From Clostridia bacterium (lineage in GTDB: Bacteria > Bacillota_E > RBS10-35 > JAJYVN01), in the NCBI GenBank assembly GCA_027335545.1, contig DAHWHV010000205.1, positions 1-7,611 of the forward strand: 7,611 nucleotides of DNA, given 5' to 3'. The notes under the pieces were generated by a model, which had not been told where the DNA came from, ran no database searches, and saw only the letters and a list, made by a program, of their open reading frames with translations. The translations under genes and the position numbers were made by a program. Shown piece after piece: positions 6,612 to 7,611 of the stretch (positions within the stretch are counted from its first letter, which is position 1; the number at the start of each line of letters is the position of its first letter).

Positions 6612-7123
6612 GCGGGCTGGCGTGCGGCGTGCTGACCTGCAGCACGACGCGCTCCCGGGCGGAGGACCGGAGCGGGGATGTCCTGGCCGCGGGAATCGCT
6701 GCCGCCGGGGGCGTGGTGGTGCGGCGCGCCGTGACCCCCGACGACCGCGTCCGCATCGCCCAGGTGCTGCGGACGTGGGCGGACTGCGGGGCTGTCGACA
6801 TCGTCCTGACCACCGGTGGCACGGGCCTTGGGCCGTTAGATGTCACGCCGGAGGCCACTGCCGATGTCGCGACCCGCCTGGTGCCTGGCCTGGCCGAACT
6901 GCTCCGGGCGAGGGGGCTGGCGCAGACGCCGTTCGCCGCCCTGTCCCGCGGCCTCGCGGCGACCCGCGGGCAGACGCTGATCGTCAACCTCCCCGGCAGC
7001 CCCGCCGCGGCCGGCGCCGGGCTGGAGGCGCTGTTGCCCCTGCTGCCCCACGCCGTGGCCATCCTGCGGGGGGGCGGCCACGCGCCCGAGGTGCCGTCCG
7101 CCCCGCCCGGAGGCGGCGCCTGA
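6587..7123 (+). CDS. mog: Molybdopterin adenylyltransferase, MogA/MoaB family
   Basis: This 178-residue single-domain MoaB/Mog protein is predicted to adenylate molybdopterin with ATP before metal insertion by MoeA. Motifs are the N-terminal TCSTTRSRAEDRSGDVL (17-33), the ligand-binding TTGGTGLGPLDVTPEAT (75-91) with Asp85, SRGLAATRGQTLIVNLPGSP (120-139) and the C-terminal LPHAVAILRG helix. Members more often have Arg just before the Asp of the DVTPEA motif; here it is Leu84. The GTG start at 6587 follows AGGGGG by seven bases and overlaps moaC by 25 bases, the longest overlap in the cluster. It is the last gene before the separate groES unit. Sequence alone does not settle MogA against MoaB naming, since both share this fold and motif set; the family is secure. 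Confidence 0.93.
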   Translation: MAGGGDALSGLACGVLTCSTTRSRAEDRSGDVLAAGIAAAGGVVVRRAVTPDDRVRIAQVLRTWADCGAVDIVLTTGGTGLGPLDVTPEATADVATRLVPGLAELLRARGLAQTPFAALSRGLAATRGQTLIVNLPGSPAAAGAGLEALLPLLPHAVAILRGGGHAPEVPSAPPGGGA

Positions 7124-7125
7124 GG

Positions 7126-7156
7126 GCGGCCCCAATCTCGCTTTCCCCAGGGCCGC
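7126..7156 (+). terminator. Possible terminator after mog
   Basis: GCGGCCC (7126-7132) pairs with GGGCCGC (7150-7156) around a 17-base loop, starting 3 bases after the mog stop. There is no U tract and the loop is long. It is one of two candidates for ending the molybdenum cofactor transcript; the other is the inverted repeat at 7195-7227. Confidence 0.3.
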
Positions 7157-7194
7157 GCGTCGGCCGTGGGGGGCCGGGGCCGCTGCGGGAAATC

Positions 7195-7227
7195 GCTCGC
7201 GACCACCCCACTCGGTCCGTCGCGAGC
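7195..7227. repeat. Perfect 9-bp inverted repeat next to the groES -35 box
   Basis: GCTCGCGAC (7195-7203) is repeated inverted as GTCGCGAGC (7219-7227), separated by 15 bases. The right arm ends two bases before the -35 box TTGACT. It could be a stem-only terminator for the mog transcript or a second operator for groES. It does not match CIRCE, the HspR HAIR motif or the CtsR heptamer repeat. Confidence 0.6.
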
Positions 7228-7229
7228 CC

Positions 7230-7258
7230 TTGACTCCCTCGACCCACCCCCGTATCAT
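7230..7258 (+). promoter_or_regulatory. groES sigma-A promoter
   Basis: A -35 box TTGACT (7230-7235) and a -10 box TATCAT (7253-7258), each one mismatch from consensus, are spaced by exactly 17 bases. Transcription would start near 7265, so the CIRCE operator falls in the first bases of the transcript, its usual place. This is the strongest promoter in the window. Confidence 0.85.
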
Positions 7259-7269
7259 ACAGCCTGGCG

Positions 7270-7296
7270 TTAGCACTCCCTGTCACTGAGTGCTAA
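7270..7296. promoter_or_regulatory. CIRCE operator (HrcA binding site)
   Basis: TTAGCACTC (7270-7278), nine bases, then GAGTGCTAA (7288-7296): an exact match to the CIRCE consensus, with one further G-C pair outside each arm. CIRCE is bound by the repressor HrcA, which is itself kept active by GroEL, so groES (and presumably groEL after it) should be induced by heat shock. hrcA is not in the window. Confidence 0.97.
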
Positions 7297-7330
7297 CAGG
7301 ACAAGCCCCACGGGAGGAGGGTCCCACCCA

Positions 7331-7611
7331 GTGAGCAGCATGCCCCGACCGAAGGAGGAGAGCCAACTGAAGATCCGACCGCTCGGCGACCGCATCGTGG
7401 TCAAGGCCCTGGAGGAAGAGCAGCGCACGAAGTCCGGCATCGTCCTGCCCGACACGGCCAAGGAGAAGCCCCAGCAGGGCAAGGTGCTGGCGGTGGGCAA
7501 GGGCGCCTTCATCGAGAACAGCAAGGAGCGCCGCCCCCTGGACGTCAAGGAAGGCGACACGATCATCTTCTCCAAGTACGCGGGCACGGAGGTCAAGCTT
7601 GAGGGCGAGGA
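7331..7611 (+). CDS. groES: Co-chaperonin GroES (3' end cut by the window)
   Basis: GroES forms the heptameric lid of the GroEL folding chamber in the cytoplasm. From the conserved [12 protein letters not shown] onward the match is close to textbook: [18 protein letters not shown] is the mobile loop that docks on GroEL, followed by [28 protein letters not shown]. The window ends about a dozen codons before the usual end. The start is undecided. The GTG at 7331 has GGAGG (7316-7320) ten bases upstream but adds 12 residues before the usual N-terminus; an in-frame ATG at 7340 is badly spaced from any ribosome site. A CTG at 7367 falls exactly where GroES proteins normally begin and has a perfect AAGGAGG (7352-7358) eight bases upstream. 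I give the first conventional codon and regard CTG as a serious alternative. groEL very likely follows outside the window. Confidence 0.95.
   Translation, partial: MSSMPRPKEESQLKIRPLGDRIVVKALEEEQRTKSGIVLPDTAKEKPQQGKVLAVGKGAFIENSKERRPLDVKEGDTIIFSKYAGTEVKLEGE
7352..7358 (+). promoter_or_regulatory. Perfect ribosome binding site inside the extended groES frame
   Basis: AAGGAGG, fully complementary to the 16S rRNA 3' end, lies 8 bases before the in-frame CTG at 7367. It is 36 bases before the next conventional in-frame start of any use. It only makes sense as an initiation signal for the CTG, or is a chance purine run encoding Lys-Glu-Glu in the N-terminal extension. Confidence 0.55.

Overview
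The window is a very GC-rich bacterial chromosome segment (roughly 70-75% G+C by eye). It carries housekeeping genes plus one less ordinary membrane-anchored glycosidase. Three signs point to a deep-branching, high-GC member of the Bacillota (Firmicutes): sigma-A type promoters, a perfect CIRCE operator before groES, and a GH18 protein resembling the spore-cortex YaaH/SleL group. A moaC gene close upstream of groES is also part of the Bacillus subtilis gene order (moaC-rex-tatAY-tatCY-ydiK-ydiL-groES-groEL). Some Chloroflexota or Actinomycetota cannot be excluded from the sequence alone.

Layout. Positions 1-35 form a strong hairpin, probably the terminator of a gene outside the window. Positions 36-470 hold no supportable gene. 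guaB (IMP dehydrogenase, 535-2028, +) follows, with an extended -10 promoter at 471-500. It ends in an 18-bp perfect hairpin that contains its own stop codon. A non-coding convergent spacer (2065-2410) separates it from a GH18 membrane-anchored glycosidase on the minus strand (2411-3829 at most). Divergent from that gene, starting at 3859, is a compact four-gene molybdenum cofactor cluster on the plus strand: moeA (3859-5040), moaA (5117-6103), moaC (6096-6611) and mog/moaB (6587-7123). The last three overlap end to start. After about 100 bp comes a textbook sigma-A promoter (7230-7258), a perfect CIRCE element (7270-7296) and groES (from 7331 or 7367), cut by the right edge about a dozen codons before its expected end.

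How the genes work together. MoaA and MoaC make cyclic pyranopterin monophosphate from GTP. Mog adenylates molybdopterin, and MoeA inserts molybdate into the adenylated product. The molybdopterin synthase genes (moaD, moaE) are not in the window and must lie elsewhere. guaB feeds guanine nucleotide synthesis, the source of the GTP used by MoaA, but has its own promoter and terminator, so it is a neighbour rather than part of the operon. groES is an independent heat-shock transcription unit, predicted to be repressed by HrcA.

I see no mobile element, CRISPR array, tRNA, rRNA or clearly new multi-gene system. The points worth a second look are the undecided groES start (a possible CTG codon), three 13-bp tandem repeats in the divergent moeA/GH18 region, the unusual GH18 protein, the U-less hairpin terminators, and an extra inverted repeat next to the groES promoter.
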